Below, in pieces: positions 43,397 through 50,273 of a DNA stretch of 64,000 bases. Source of the DNA: Duganella sp. sic0402 (GTDB lineage: Bacteria; Pseudomonadota; Gammaproteobacteria; Burkholderiales; Burkholderiaceae_D); contig NZ_JAHUWK010000013.1 of NCBI RefSeq assembly GCF_019219065.1, positions 79,835-143,834 on the forward strand, written 5' to 3'. Position 1 is the stretch's first letter. Each line of letters opens with the position of its first letter. The notes beneath the pieces were generated by a model that did not search any database, was not told the origin of the DNA, and was given only the letters and a program-made list of their open reading frames with translations. A program made the translations under genes and the position numbers.

Positions 43397-43637
43397 CCAG
43401 GGTCACCCGTATCGGTTTTTTCCCGTCTGAAATTCTGGCTTCGGCAATCTTGAGGAGTTCACGATCTTCCAGCAGTTCGTGGATTTTCGTCCAGGCCTCT
43501 GCTGTCAGCAAATAGCCGACAGGTTTCTTCCCGTTCAAAATGGCGACAGGTTGTCCGCCGGACGCTTCCAGTACGGCGGTGGGGTTTGCCTTGAGTTCGC
43601 TGATGCCGACTGAGGAGGGGGCCAATATCGCGTCCAT
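43386..43637 (-). CDS. Phd/YefM-type antitoxin
   Basis: An 83-residue antitoxin. SVGISELKANPTAVLEASGGQPVAILNGKKPVGYLLTAE is the Phd/YefM N-terminal DNA-binding domain, and ELLKIAEARISDGKKPIRV is the toxin-binding tail. The ATG at 43637 has AAAGGCGG at the right spacing; an ATG at 43670, abutting an inverted repeat, is the alternative and would give 94 residues. The stop overlaps the start of the broken toxin. It follows ohrR on the same strand, and its operator appears to overlap the ohrR stop. Confidence 0.85.
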   Translation of the reverse strand: MDAILAPSSVGISELKANPTAVLEASGGQPVAILNGKKPVGYLLTAEAWTKIHELLEDRELLKIAEARISDGKKPIRVTLDDL

Positions 43638-43670
43638 GATGCCGCCTTTAAAGGTGCTAACAAAGTTCAT

Positions 43671-43687
43671 AGTACCACTCCGGTACT
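43671..43687. promoter_or_regulatory. Candidate antitoxin operator
   Basis: AGTACC (43671-43676) and GGTACT (43682-43687) form a perfect 6-bp dyad with a 5-base spacer, 34 bases before the preferred antitoxin start and overlapping the ohrR stop codon. Phd/YefM antitoxins autoregulate at such palindromes. Confidence 0.5.
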
Positions 43688-44132
43688 AGCTTTTACCCGG
43701 CGCCGCCTTCACCAGGTTGTTGCGCAGTTTGACCACGGCTTTTTGCAGGATCGGGAATTCTTCCGGTGTCAGGCCGGTGGCGTCGCGCAGGTTCATGTTG
43801 AGGGCGCTTTCACGCAAGGCACGGCCGGACGGCGTCAGGCCGACGCGGACCACACGCTCGTCGGCAGCGTCGCGGGCGCGGTGGACGTAACCCATGGCTT
43901 CCAGTTTTTTCAGGATCGGCGTCAGGGTGTTTGATTCCAGGAATAGCTTTTCACCCAGGCCGCTGACGGTTTGCTTGTCCTCTTCCCATAAGGCGATGAT
44001 GGCGATGTACTGCGTGTACGTCAGGCCCAGCTGGTCCAGGATCGGCTTGTAGGCCTTGCCGAAAGCCAGATTGGCCGAGTAGACCGCGAAGCACAGGAAA
44101 TCCGCCAGTTGCGGCGTAGCCGGTTTGCTCAT
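43686..44132 (-). CDS. ohrR: OhrR-type MarR-family regulator
   Basis: A 148-residue peroxide-sensing repressor. The reactive cysteine lies in DFLCFAVYSANLAF (Cys14), matching the sensing Cys of OhrR. The winged-helix part is TVSGLGEKLFLESNTLTPILKKLEAMGYVHRARD. Oxidation by organic hydroperoxides releases it from DNA. It is divergent from ohr, and operator-like repeats occupy the spacer. Confidence 0.9.
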   Translation of the reverse strand: MSKPATPQLADFLCFAVYSANLAFGKAYKPILDQLGLTYTQYIAIIALWEEDKQTVSGLGEKLFLESNTLTPILKKLEAMGYVHRARDAADERVVRVGLTPSGRALRESALNMNLRDATGLTPEEFPILQKAVVKLRNNLVKAAPGKS

Positions 44133-44164
44133 GATGACCTCCGTAGTTCAATATCGCCAATTAT

Positions 44165-44179
44165 ATATCGGATGCGATT
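44165..44179 (+). promoter_or_regulatory. OhrR operator candidate, site 1
   Basis: ATATCGGATGCGATT, on the ohrR side of the divergent spacer. It matches site 2 (44237-44251) at 13 of 15 positions in inverted orientation. Confidence 0.55.
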
Positions 44180-44192
44180 TAATCGGGATTGC

Positions 44193-44220
44193 TTGACATG
44201 GCAAAATTTGCTGATAATAT
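44193..44220 (+). promoter_or_regulatory. Promoter of ohr
   Basis: TTGACA (44193-44198), a 16-base spacer and TAATAT (44215-44220), 57 bases before the ohr start and bracketed by the two operator-like sites. Confidence 0.7.
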
Positions 44221-44236
44221 ACAACGTATCCGCTTC

Positions 44237-44251
44237 AATCGAATGCGATAT
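44237..44251 (-). promoter_or_regulatory. OhrR operator candidate, site 2
   Basis: Reads AATCGAATGCGATAT on the plus strand, just downstream of the expected ohr transcription start. It is the inverted partner of site 1, 72 bases away, so one regulator could control both divergent genes. Confidence 0.55.
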
Positions 44252-44277
44252 AAAATAATCCAAGCAAGGAGTTCACC

Positions 44278-44685
44278 ATGAGCAAAGTCCTGTACACCGG
44301 CAAAACCCACACCACCGGCGGCCGCGAAGGCGCCGCACGCAGCAGCGATGGCCGTCTGGACGTACAACTGTCGTCGCCCGGCAGCAGCGCGCCCGGCACC
44401 AATCCGGAACAGCTGTTCGCCGCCGGCTGGTCGGCCTGCTTTATCGGCGCCATGGGACTGGCTGCCGGCCAGCTGAAAGTGAAACTGCCGGCCGACACCG
44501 CCGTCGATGCCGAAGTAGATTTGCTGAACGACGACAGCGGCTACTTCCTGGCCGCACGCCTGAACGTCAGCCTGCCTGGCCTGCCGAGCGATACGGCGCA
44601 AGCGATTGTGGATGCGGCGCATAACACCTGCCCATACTCCAAACTCTCGCGCGGCAATATCGACGTACAGATCCAGCTGATCTAA
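44278..44685 (+). CDS. ohr: Organic hydroperoxide resistance protein Ohr
   Basis: A 135-residue thiol peroxidase that reduces organic hydroperoxides. Its two essential cysteines are Cys54 (GWSACFIGAM) and Cys118 (NTCPYSKL), both at the usual positions. VLYTGKTHTTGGREG at the N-terminus and the total length are typical. The start follows CAAGGAG. It is under a clear sigma-70 promoter flanked by OhrR-like operators. Confidence 0.93.
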   Translation: MSKVLYTGKTHTTGGREGAARSSDGRLDVQLSSPGSSAPGTNPEQLFAAGWSACFIGAMGLAAGQLKVKLPADTAVDAEVDLLNDDSGYFLAARLNVSLPGLPSDTAQAIVDAAHNTCPYSKLSRGNIDVQIQLI

Positions 44686-44701
44686 ACGAGAGGAGCGCAT
44701 C

Positions 44702-45079
44702 ATGCCTAATGATCTGTATCGCGGTTCTTGCCATTGCGGCGCCGTTCAATTCGAAGTGCGCAGTGTGCTGACGCCAGCCGCGCGCTGCAATTGCAGCCTG
44801 TGCCGCCGCAAGGGCGCGCTGATGTCGCCGCTGTTTCCGGCAGCGGACCTGAAGATCACCCAGGGCGAGGATGCGCTCATCCTTTACCAGTTCAACACCC
44901 GCGTGGCCAGGCATTACTTCTGCAAGCACTGCGGTATCTATCCCTTTCACCAGACGCGCAAAGATCCGCTGATGTGGCGCGTGAATATCGGCTGCCTTGA
45001 CGGCGTCGATCCGTATGCATTCGACGCCGGCGTCAATGACGGCGCCAGCCTTTCCAGCATTCTTCAAGAGGACGCATGA
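44702..45079 (+). CDS. GFA-family (Mss4-like) zinc protein
   Basis: A 125-residue protein of the glutathione-dependent formaldehyde-activating family. Zinc-binding cysteines are in SCHCGAVQFE (10, 12), RCNCSLCRRKG (29, 31, 34) and FCKHCGIYPFH (74, 77). Many members lack proven formaldehyde activity, so the role is open. It starts 17 bases after ohr and overlaps the epoxide hydrolase gene by four bases; the three genes may form a stress-detoxification operon. Confidence 0.82.
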   Translation: MPNDLYRGSCHCGAVQFEVRSVLTPAARCNCSLCRRKGALMSPLFPAADLKITQGEDALILYQFNTRVARHYFCKHCGIYPFHQTRKDPLMWRVNIGCLDGVDPYAFDAGVNDGASLSSILQEDA

Positions 45080-46062
45080 TGAACACCACTCACCGTCAAG
45101 TATTCGCCGCCACCGCATTGGCCATCGCCGCACTGTTCGGCGCCGCCCAGGCGCAGGCAGCGCCGGCCTTCGACGACATCAAACAAATCAACGCCGGCGA
45201 GCTGAATGTTGGCTATGTCGATCAAGGGCCGGTCGACGGCCCGGTAGTCATCCTGCTGCACGGCTGGCCGTACGATATCAACAGCTATGTCGATGTCGTG
45301 CCCAAGCTGACCGCGCAAGGCTATCGCGTCATCGTGCCGCACCTGCGCGGCTATGGCAGCACCCGCTTCCTCGATGCCAAAGCGCCGCGCAATGGCGAAC
45401 CGGCCGCGCTGGCGGCGGACGTGTTGGCGCTGATGGATGCCTTGCAGATCAGGCAGGCGACGCTGGCCGGCTACGACTGGGGCGCGCGTACCGCCGACAT
45501 TGTCGCGGCGCTATGGCCGCAGCGGGTCAAGGGACTGGTGTCGGTCAGCGGTTATCTGATCGGCAGCCAGGAGGCGGGCAAGCAGCCCCTGGCGCCGGAG
45601 GCGGAACTCCAGTGGTGGTATCAGTTTTATTTCGCCACCGAGCGTGGGCGCATCGGCTATGAAAAGAACCACCGCGACTTCGCGAAACTGATCTGGAAGC
45701 TGGCCTCGCCGCAGTGGCAGTTTGATGAGGCTACCTACGCGCGCAGCGCGGTATCGCTGGACAATCCGGATCACGCGGCGGTGACGGTATCAAACTATCG
45801 CTGGCGTCTCGGCCTGGAAACAGGGGAGGCGAAGTACGCGGCGCTGGAAGCGAAGCTGGCGACTTTCCCGAGCATCGGCGTGCCGAGCATCACCCTGGAA
45901 GGTGATGCGAACGGCGCGCCGCACCCGGAACCTGCCGCCTACGCCCAGCGCTTCACCGGCAAATACCAACATCGGCTGATCGGCGGTGGCGTCGGTCACA
46001 ACCTGCCGCAGGAAGCGCCGGAGGCGTTTGCGCAGGCTGTGATCGAGGTGGGCAAACTTTAA
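45076..46062 (+). CDS. Exported alpha/beta hydrolase, epoxide hydrolase-like
   Basis: A 328-residue alpha/beta-fold enzyme with a signal peptide ending near AQAQA (residue 29). The oxyanion motif HGWP is at 62-65, the nucleophile elbow GYDWGA has an Asp (Asp134) as in epoxide hydrolases and haloalkane dehalogenases, and the catalytic His is in GVGHNLPQEAP. GYGSTR near 94 also suits this branch. Export of an epoxide hydrolase is uncommon. The start could be 45076 or 45079; both overlap the previous stop. Confidence 0.82.
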   Translation: MMNTTHRQVFAATALAIAALFGAAQAQAAPAFDDIKQINAGELNVGYVDQGPVDGPVVILLHGWPYDINSYVDVVPKLTAQGYRVIVPHLRGYGSTRFLDAKAPRNGEPAALAADVLALMDALQIRQATLAGYDWGARTADIVAALWPQRVKGLVSVSGYLIGSQEAGKQPLAPEAELQWWYQFYFATERGRIGYEKNHRDFAKLIWKLASPQWQFDEATYARSAVSLDNPDHAAVTVSNYRWRLGLETGEAKYAALEAKLATFPSIGVPSITLEGDANGAPHPEPAAYAQRFTGKYQHRLIGGGVGHNLPQEAPEAFAQAVIEVGKL

Positions 46063-46130
46063 CGGATCAGGGCGATCAGGATGATGATGGGCAGCGGTAC
46101 GCCTAACATCCACAGTAAGATCGAGCGCAT
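46059..46130 (-). CDS. 23-residue hydrophobic membrane peptide
   Basis: A small gene of 24 codons beginning MRSILLWMLG and continuing with VPLPIIILIALIR, a single membrane-spanning segment. It has an excellent AAGGAG six bases before the ATG. It starts 15 bases after the stop of the membrane protein gene upstream and so shares its transcript. The last four bases overlap the convergent hydrolase gene. Similar tiny peptides are, as far as I recall, common in this bacterial group, but no function is known. Confidence 0.7.
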   Translation of the reverse strand: MRSILLWMLGVPLPIIILIALIR

Positions 46131-46145
46131 GGTGTTCTCCTTGTT

Positions 46146-47039
46146 TTAGATGATGACACGGGCGTGGTCGCGGTTGCGGCCACCGGCGATGGCGCTGACG
46201 GCGGCGACGAAAGCGCCGAGCAGCAGGGCGACGAACATCCACAGCGCCGAATGTGCGGCGGCTTTGCGCGCCTCTTCTGCGGCGGCCATGGCTTTGGCCT
46301 TGGCTTCGGTGGCTGCTTGCGTGGCCTGGGCGTAGATCAGGTCGACGCGCTGTTCGGCTTCCGCTTGCGACAGGCCGCTGCGCTTGGACACCAGCTGCGC
46401 CAGGTAGACGCGGTCTTCGCCGCTGATTTTGCCGCTGGCCAGGTCGGTCAGCAGGATGCGGTTGATTTCCGCGCGCTGCGAGTCGCTGGCCACTTCGCCA
46501 TCCGGCGAGCGCAGGATCATGTCGGCGAAGTAGCTGTTGGCACGGCCGTTGCCGGAACTCGCTGCCGCGCTTGCACCTGCCGCAGCGGCAGGCGCGGCGG
46601 CGGTGGCGACTGCGGCGCCGGTGTCGATCGCACCGCTCAGCGCTGCGCGCGCACCGCCGGCCAGCACTGCCACGGTCACCAGTGTCGCCACTGCCCAGGC
46701 CAGCAGGCCGTGCGCGGTGTCGCGGAAATAGACTTCATCGGTGTGGATGCGGACCCACTTCACGCGCAGGCGGCCAGCCATATAGCCGCCGATGCCGGAT
46801 GCGGCCAGCTGCATGAAGGCGATCCACGCAATGCTGGCGACGCCGAGCGGCGCGTTGTTGTACTGGTAAGGCGAGACGGACGATAAGCCGAGTCCCATGC
46901 CGAGTATCAGCAGGATGAAGGACAGCGCGGCAGCTGCAGCCGCACCGGCCAGGATCGCGCCCCAGGAGACGCCGGAGGTGTTGCCGTCGCCGTCGGACGC
47001 TGTTACCGCAACGCCCGCGTTCAAAGGTTGTGTTTGCAT
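46146..47039 (-). CDS. Membrane protein of unknown function
   Basis: A 297-residue protein. Hydrophobic segments lie at about residues 26-50, 68-88, 112-132 and 265-287. Between the third and fourth is a polar, Ala-rich region with heptad-like AEAKAKAMAAAEEARKAAA and the helical stretch LASGKISGEDRVYLAQLVSKRSGLSQAEAEQRV. The first segment, GVSWGAILAGAAAAAALSFILLILGMGLGL, is typical of a family of uncharacterised proteobacterial membrane proteins. It is followed by the 23-residue peptide gene. Confidence 0.75.
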   Translation of the reverse strand: MQTQPLNAGVAVTASDGDGNTSGVSWGAILAGAAAAAALSFILLILGMGLGLSSVSPYQYNNAPLGVASIAWIAFMQLAASGIGGYMAGRLRVKWVRIHTDEVYFRDTAHGLLAWAVATLVTVAVLAGGARAALSGAIDTGAAVATAAAPAAAAGASAAASSGNGRANSYFADMILRSPDGEVASDSQRAEINRILLTDLASGKISGEDRVYLAQLVSKRSGLSQAEAEQRVDLIYAQATQAATEAKAKAMAAAEEARKAAAHSALWMFVALLLGAFVAAVSAIAGGRNRDHARVII

Positions 47040-47154
47040 AATGGCTCCTTATTGTTGGTGCTGCTATCTTGCTCCGCCATGTGCCGTTGGTATGTTCGTG
47101 CACCAACATAATGCGTCTATACTGTGGGACCTCGCCCCCCAGGAAAACATCCGC

Positions 47155-48309
47155 ATGAATATAGTCGGCCCGCAGCAGCGCTTATCGACCCGTCTCGCAT
47201 TTCTCGCCGCCGGCCTGGCCATGGCGACCTGGGCGCCGCTGGTGCCGTTTGCCAAAGCCCGGCTGGGACTGGGCGAAGCGGAACTGGGCCTGCTGTTGCT
47301 GTGCCTCGGCGGCGGCTCGCTGGTGGCGATGCCGGTCACCGGCATTCTGACTTCGCGCTACGGCTGCCGGCTGGTGGTGCTGATCTCCGGCGCGGTGACC
47401 TGTCTATTCCTGCCCGGCCTGGCATTTGCGCCTACGCCTTTGCTGCTCGGCCTGACTTTGCTGGTGGTCGGCGGCGCCATCGGCACGCTGGATGTGGCCA
47501 TGAATGTGCAAGCGGTCATCGTTGAACGCGAAAGCGGTGGCGCGCTGATGTCCGGCTTCCACGGCCTGTTCAGCCTGGGCGGCTTTATCGGCGCCGGGCT
47601 GATGGCGCTGATGCTGTGGTTGGGCATGACGCCGGTGGCGTCGGCCGTCGCGTTGTCGGCGCTGGTGGCGGCCTCGCTGGTGCTGGCCGCGCCGCACCTG
47701 CTGCGCGATCCGGACGCGGCCGAGCGCGATGCGCCGCTGTTCGTCATGCCGCATGGCGCAGTGATCTTTATCGGCGCGCTGTGCTTCCTGTGTTTCCTGG
47801 CAGAAGGCGCGATTCTCGACTGGAGCGCGGTGCTGCTGACCGCAGAGCAGGGACTGGAGGCCGCCAGCGGCGGTCTCGGCTACGCGGCCTTTGCCATCGC
47901 CATGACGCTGGGCCGTCTGACCGGCGACCGCGTGGTCGGCCAGCTGGGCGGCAAGCGGGTACTGTTGCTGGGTGGCGTGTGCGGCGCGGCGGGCTTCTTC
48001 CTGTCGGTACTGGCGCCATCGGTGCCGCTGGCGCTGCTGGGCTTTGTGTTGATCGGCCTGGGCGCGTCGAATGTGGTGCCGATTCTGTTCACCGCCGCCG
48101 GCAACCAGACCGCGATGCCGGCCAGCCTGGCGATTGCCGCCGTGACCACGCTGGGCTATGCCGGCATTCTGGCCGGTCCGGCCATGATCGGCTTTGTCGC
48201 GCACGCGTCCAGCCTGAACCTGGCGTTCGGCGGCCTGGGCGCCTTCATGCTGCTGATCGCCGCCAGCGCGAAGCTGGGGGCTGCCGCCCAGCCCAAGCCA
48301 TCAGCTTAA
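47155..48309 (+). CDS. MFS transporter
   Basis: A 384-residue membrane transporter with about 12 helices. The start MNIVGPQQRLSTRLAFLAAGLAMATWAPLVP, the MFS loop TSRYGCRLVV and GTLDVAMNVQAVIVERESGGALMSGFHGLFSLGGFIG resemble the YbjJ-type or fucose-permease branch of MFS. The substrate is unknown. The ATG at 47155 was chosen because the frame upstream lacks hydrophobic sequence; AGGA lies 10 bases before it. Its stop is 20 bases before the strong promoter at 48329. Confidence 0.82.
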   Translation: MNIVGPQQRLSTRLAFLAAGLAMATWAPLVPFAKARLGLGEAELGLLLLCLGGGSLVAMPVTGILTSRYGCRLVVLISGAVTCLFLPGLAFAPTPLLLGLTLLVVGGAIGTLDVAMNVQAVIVERESGGALMSGFHGLFSLGGFIGAGLMALMLWLGMTPVASAVALSALVAASLVLAAPHLLRDPDAAERDAPLFVMPHGAVIFIGALCFLCFLAEGAILDWSAVLLTAEQGLEAASGGLGYAAFAIAMTLGRLTGDRVVGQLGGKRVLLLGGVCGAAGFFLSVLAPSVPLALLGFVLIGLGASNVVPILFTAAGNQTAMPASLAIAAVTTLGYAGILAGPAMIGFVAHASSLNLAFGGLGAFMLLIAASAKLGAAAQPKPSA

Positions 48310-48328
48310 AAAAGCTACAATTTTTAAA

Positions 48329-48358
48329 TTGACATTCTGATCTTGATCTGGGTATTAT
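48329..48358 (+). promoter_or_regulatory. Strong sigma-70 promoter under operator control
   Basis: A perfect TTGACA (48329-48334), an 18-base spacer and TATTAT (48353-48358). The first LacI-type operator shares the last base of the -10 and covers the expected start site. No open reading frame with a ribosome-binding site follows before the terminator at 48453. Confidence 0.75.
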
Positions 48359-48371
48359 GAAATCGATTTCA
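48358..48371. promoter_or_regulatory. LacI-family operator, copy 1
   Basis: TGAAATCGATTTCA, a perfect 14-base palindrome of the TGAAANCGNTTTCA type used by LacI/GalR-family sugar regulators. It overlaps the transcription start of the promoter at 48329. Confidence 0.65.
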
Positions 48372-48378
48372 AGGTAAT

Positions 48379-48392
48379 TGAAAACGATTTCA
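48379..48392. promoter_or_regulatory. LacI-family operator, copy 2
   Basis: TGAAAACGATTTCA, centred 21 bases (two helical turns) from copy 1, so two dimers could bind the same face. It is identical to the operator before the beta-glucosidase gene at 54577-54590. Confidence 0.65.
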
Positions 48393-48452
48393 GTTACTTC
48401 TGGCATCATCACCGGGTTTTTCATGTAGTCCAGTGTTGTCTGTGGTTTTAAT

Positions 48453-48487
48453 CCCCTCGCGCCTTCACCGGCCGAGGGGTTTTTTTT
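48453..48487 (+). terminator. Rho-independent terminator
   Basis: CCCCTCG (48453-48459) pairs with CGAGGGG (48473-48479), extended by an inner GCC/GGC, and is followed by eight T (48480-48487). It lies directly before an ATG at 48488 and 40 bases before the preferred esterase start. Confidence 0.85.
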
Positions 48488-48526
48488 ATGCCATACTCGG
48501 CACATCCTGTTCCTGCCGAGATACTG

Positions 48527-49444
48527 ATGCCTGTCCTGAGTGCCGTTCTTGCCGCCGCCCTGGCCGCTACGCCGCCGTGCGTGGAGCCGCCGCCCGATCC
48601 CGCCAATACCTACGATGCGCCGCACACCTATGCCAAGCTGGTGCGCGACTATCCCGGCATCCGGATCGCCAGCGACGCCTTGCCGCCGGGCGTGAGCAAG
48701 TTGGCCGACCAGGTGTATGCGCAGTATGGCGCGCGCTGCCTGAAGCTGGATGTCTACCGCCCGCAAGGCGAGCGGCTGCCGGTGGTGGTGCTGGTGCACG
48801 GCGGCGGCTGGAAGGCCGGCTACCGCTCGGAGTTCGCGCCGATGGCAGTGCGGCTGGCGCAGCAGGGCTACGCGGCGGTGACGCTCAGTTACCGGCTGTC
48901 CGGCGAGGCGCGCTATCCGGCGGCGGTGCAGGATGTGCAGGCGGCGCTGCGCTGGGTGCGCGAGCACGCGGCCGAACTGCGGCTGGACCCGCAGCGGCTG
49001 GCGCTGGCGGGCGGCTCGGCAGGCGGGCAGATCGCCAGCCTGGCCGGCGTGACCGGCGAGGGGGTTCAGGCGGTCATCAATATCGATGGCCTGTCCGACT
49101 TTACCTCGGCGCTGGCGCTCAAGCACGAGGACGATCCGAACAAGCATCCTTCATCGGCCGGCGCCTGGTTTGGCGGCCGCTACGCCGAGCAGCCGGCGCT
49201 GTGGCGCGAGGCCTCGCCGATCCAGTATGTGCGGCCGGGCATGCCGGCCATGTTGTTTATCGGCAGCGGCCAGCCGCGCTTCTCGGCCGGGCGGGAAGAG
49301 ATGATGGCGAAGATGGCGGCGGCGGGCGTCGCCAGCGACAAACTGATCCTGCAAGGCACGCCGCATTCCTTCTGGCTATTCGACCCCTGGCTGCAAGCAA
49401 CAGTGGACGCCAGCGTGGTTTTCCTGCGTCAAAACTTGCCATAG
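48527..49444 (+). CDS. Secreted alpha/beta hydrolase (esterase, BD-FAE-like)
   Basis: A 305-residue exported esterase. The signal peptide is MPVLSAVLAAALAATPP. The oxyanion motif HGGGWKAG, the nucleophile elbow GGSAGGQ (Ser) and the catalytic His in GTPHSFW place it with carboxylesterases acting on plant polysaccharide side groups (BD-FAE/pectin esterase branch). The start was set at 48527 because it gives a proper signal peptide; the ATG at 48488 would abut the terminator. It could be an effector of the sugar regulon bracketed by LacI operators. Confidence 0.8.
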   Translation: MPVLSAVLAAALAATPPCVEPPPDPANTYDAPHTYAKLVRDYPGIRIASDALPPGVSKLADQVYAQYGARCLKLDVYRPQGERLPVVVLVHGGGWKAGYRSEFAPMAVRLAQQGYAAVTLSYRLSGEARYPAAVQDVQAALRWVREHAAELRLDPQRLALAGGSAGGQIASLAGVTGEGVQAVINIDGLSDFTSALALKHEDDPNKHPSSAGAWFGGRYAEQPALWREASPIQYVRPGMPAMLFIGSGQPRFSAGREEMMAKMAAAGVASDKLILQGTPHSFWLFDPWLQATVDASVVFLRQNLP

Positions 49445-49466
49445 CTCATGCTAGTATTTGAGCACT

Positions 49467-50273
49467 ATGCACCACACCATCCTCCTTCTGCTGGCATTGA
49501 CACTTGGCGCGGGCATGCCGCTGTGCGCGCATGCGGTTGAACGGGTGGCGGTCGGCGCGAGCTTCAAGCGCATCTTCGAACAGCGCGCGGATGGACAATG
49601 GCAGGGGCTGGGCGTGGACGTGCTGCGCCTGCTGGCCGAGCGCGCTGGCGACAGCATGCATTTCAAGCTTTATCCCTGGCCACGCGCCATCGCCATGGTG
49701 GAACGGGCCCAGGCGGATATCCTGATCGGTCCGTATCAATCGCCGGAACGGCTGAAAAAACTGGCCTACACAGACTCTGCGCTGTATCGCGACCGCGTGC
49801 TGTTCTATGGCCGCAGCGGCCAGCAACTGCCGTGGCGCGGCGACTTGGGCGCGCTGGGGCAGCGCAGCATCGCCACCGTGCGTGGCTGGCATTACGGGGC
49901 GCAGTTCGAGCAGACGCGCGCCCTGTTTGATATCAACGAAGTGCCGCAGTTGGAGAACGGCTTGCAGATGCTGGCGCGCGGCCGGGTCGAGCTGCTGGCC
50001 GCCAATGAGCGCAATATTGCCGGCCTGGTCGAGCGGCTGCGTCTGGAGCAGGCGGTAACGCCGCTGTGCCCGGACATCACCCAGCTGGACGGCTATCTGG
50101 CGTTTCCGCGTGATCCCAAATTTGCCGCCGTGCGCGAGCGCTACAACACCCTGTTCAACGAGATGGTGCGCTCCGGCGAACTGGCGCGGCTGGGCGCGCG
50201 CAACGGCGTGCTGGTGCCGATCAATGACGGCGCCGCGCGGCCATCGCCCGCCTGCATGGGGCCAGCCCGATGA
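49467..50273 (+). CDS. Periplasmic solute-binding protein, family 3-like
   Basis: A 268-residue exported protein. The signal peptide ends near CAHAVER (about residue 21). The two-lobed SBP family 3 fold is shown by VAVGASFKRIFEQRADGQWQGLGVDVLRLLAERAG and RGWHYGAQFE. Such proteins feed ABC transporters or sensor kinases; neither is present here. The ATG at 49467 is preferred over a TTG at 49458; no strong ribosome-binding site is seen. It overlaps the TorT-like gene by four bases. Confidence 0.78.
   Translation: MHHTILLLLALTLGAGMPLCAHAVERVAVGASFKRIFEQRADGQWQGLGVDVLRLLAERAGDSMHFKLYPWPRAIAMVERAQADILIGPYQSPERLKKLAYTDSALYRDRVLFYGRSGQQLPWRGDLGALGQRSIATVRGWHYGAQFEQTRALFDINEVPQLENGLQMLARGRVELLAANERNIAGLVERLRLEQAVTPLCPDITQLDGYLAFPRDPKFAAVRERYNTLFNEMVRSGELARLGARNGVLVPINDGAARPSPACMGPAR

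Larger units (their letters stand above)
48365..48487 (+). ncRNA. Candidate small RNA or attenuated leader
   Basis: The stretch from the expected start of the 48329 promoter to the end of a Rho-independent terminator, about 120 bases. The only ATG inside is followed at once by TAG, so nothing is coded. The next gene starts 40 bases past the terminator. It may be a free-standing sRNA repressed by a LacI-type regulator, or a leader that attenuates the esterase gene. Boundaries are estimated from the promoter and terminator. Confidence 0.45.

Noticed and set aside
48488..48526. ATG at 48488 as the esterase start
   Set aside because: It directly abuts the T tract of a terminator with no ribosome-binding site, and the start at 48527 gives a clean signal peptide.
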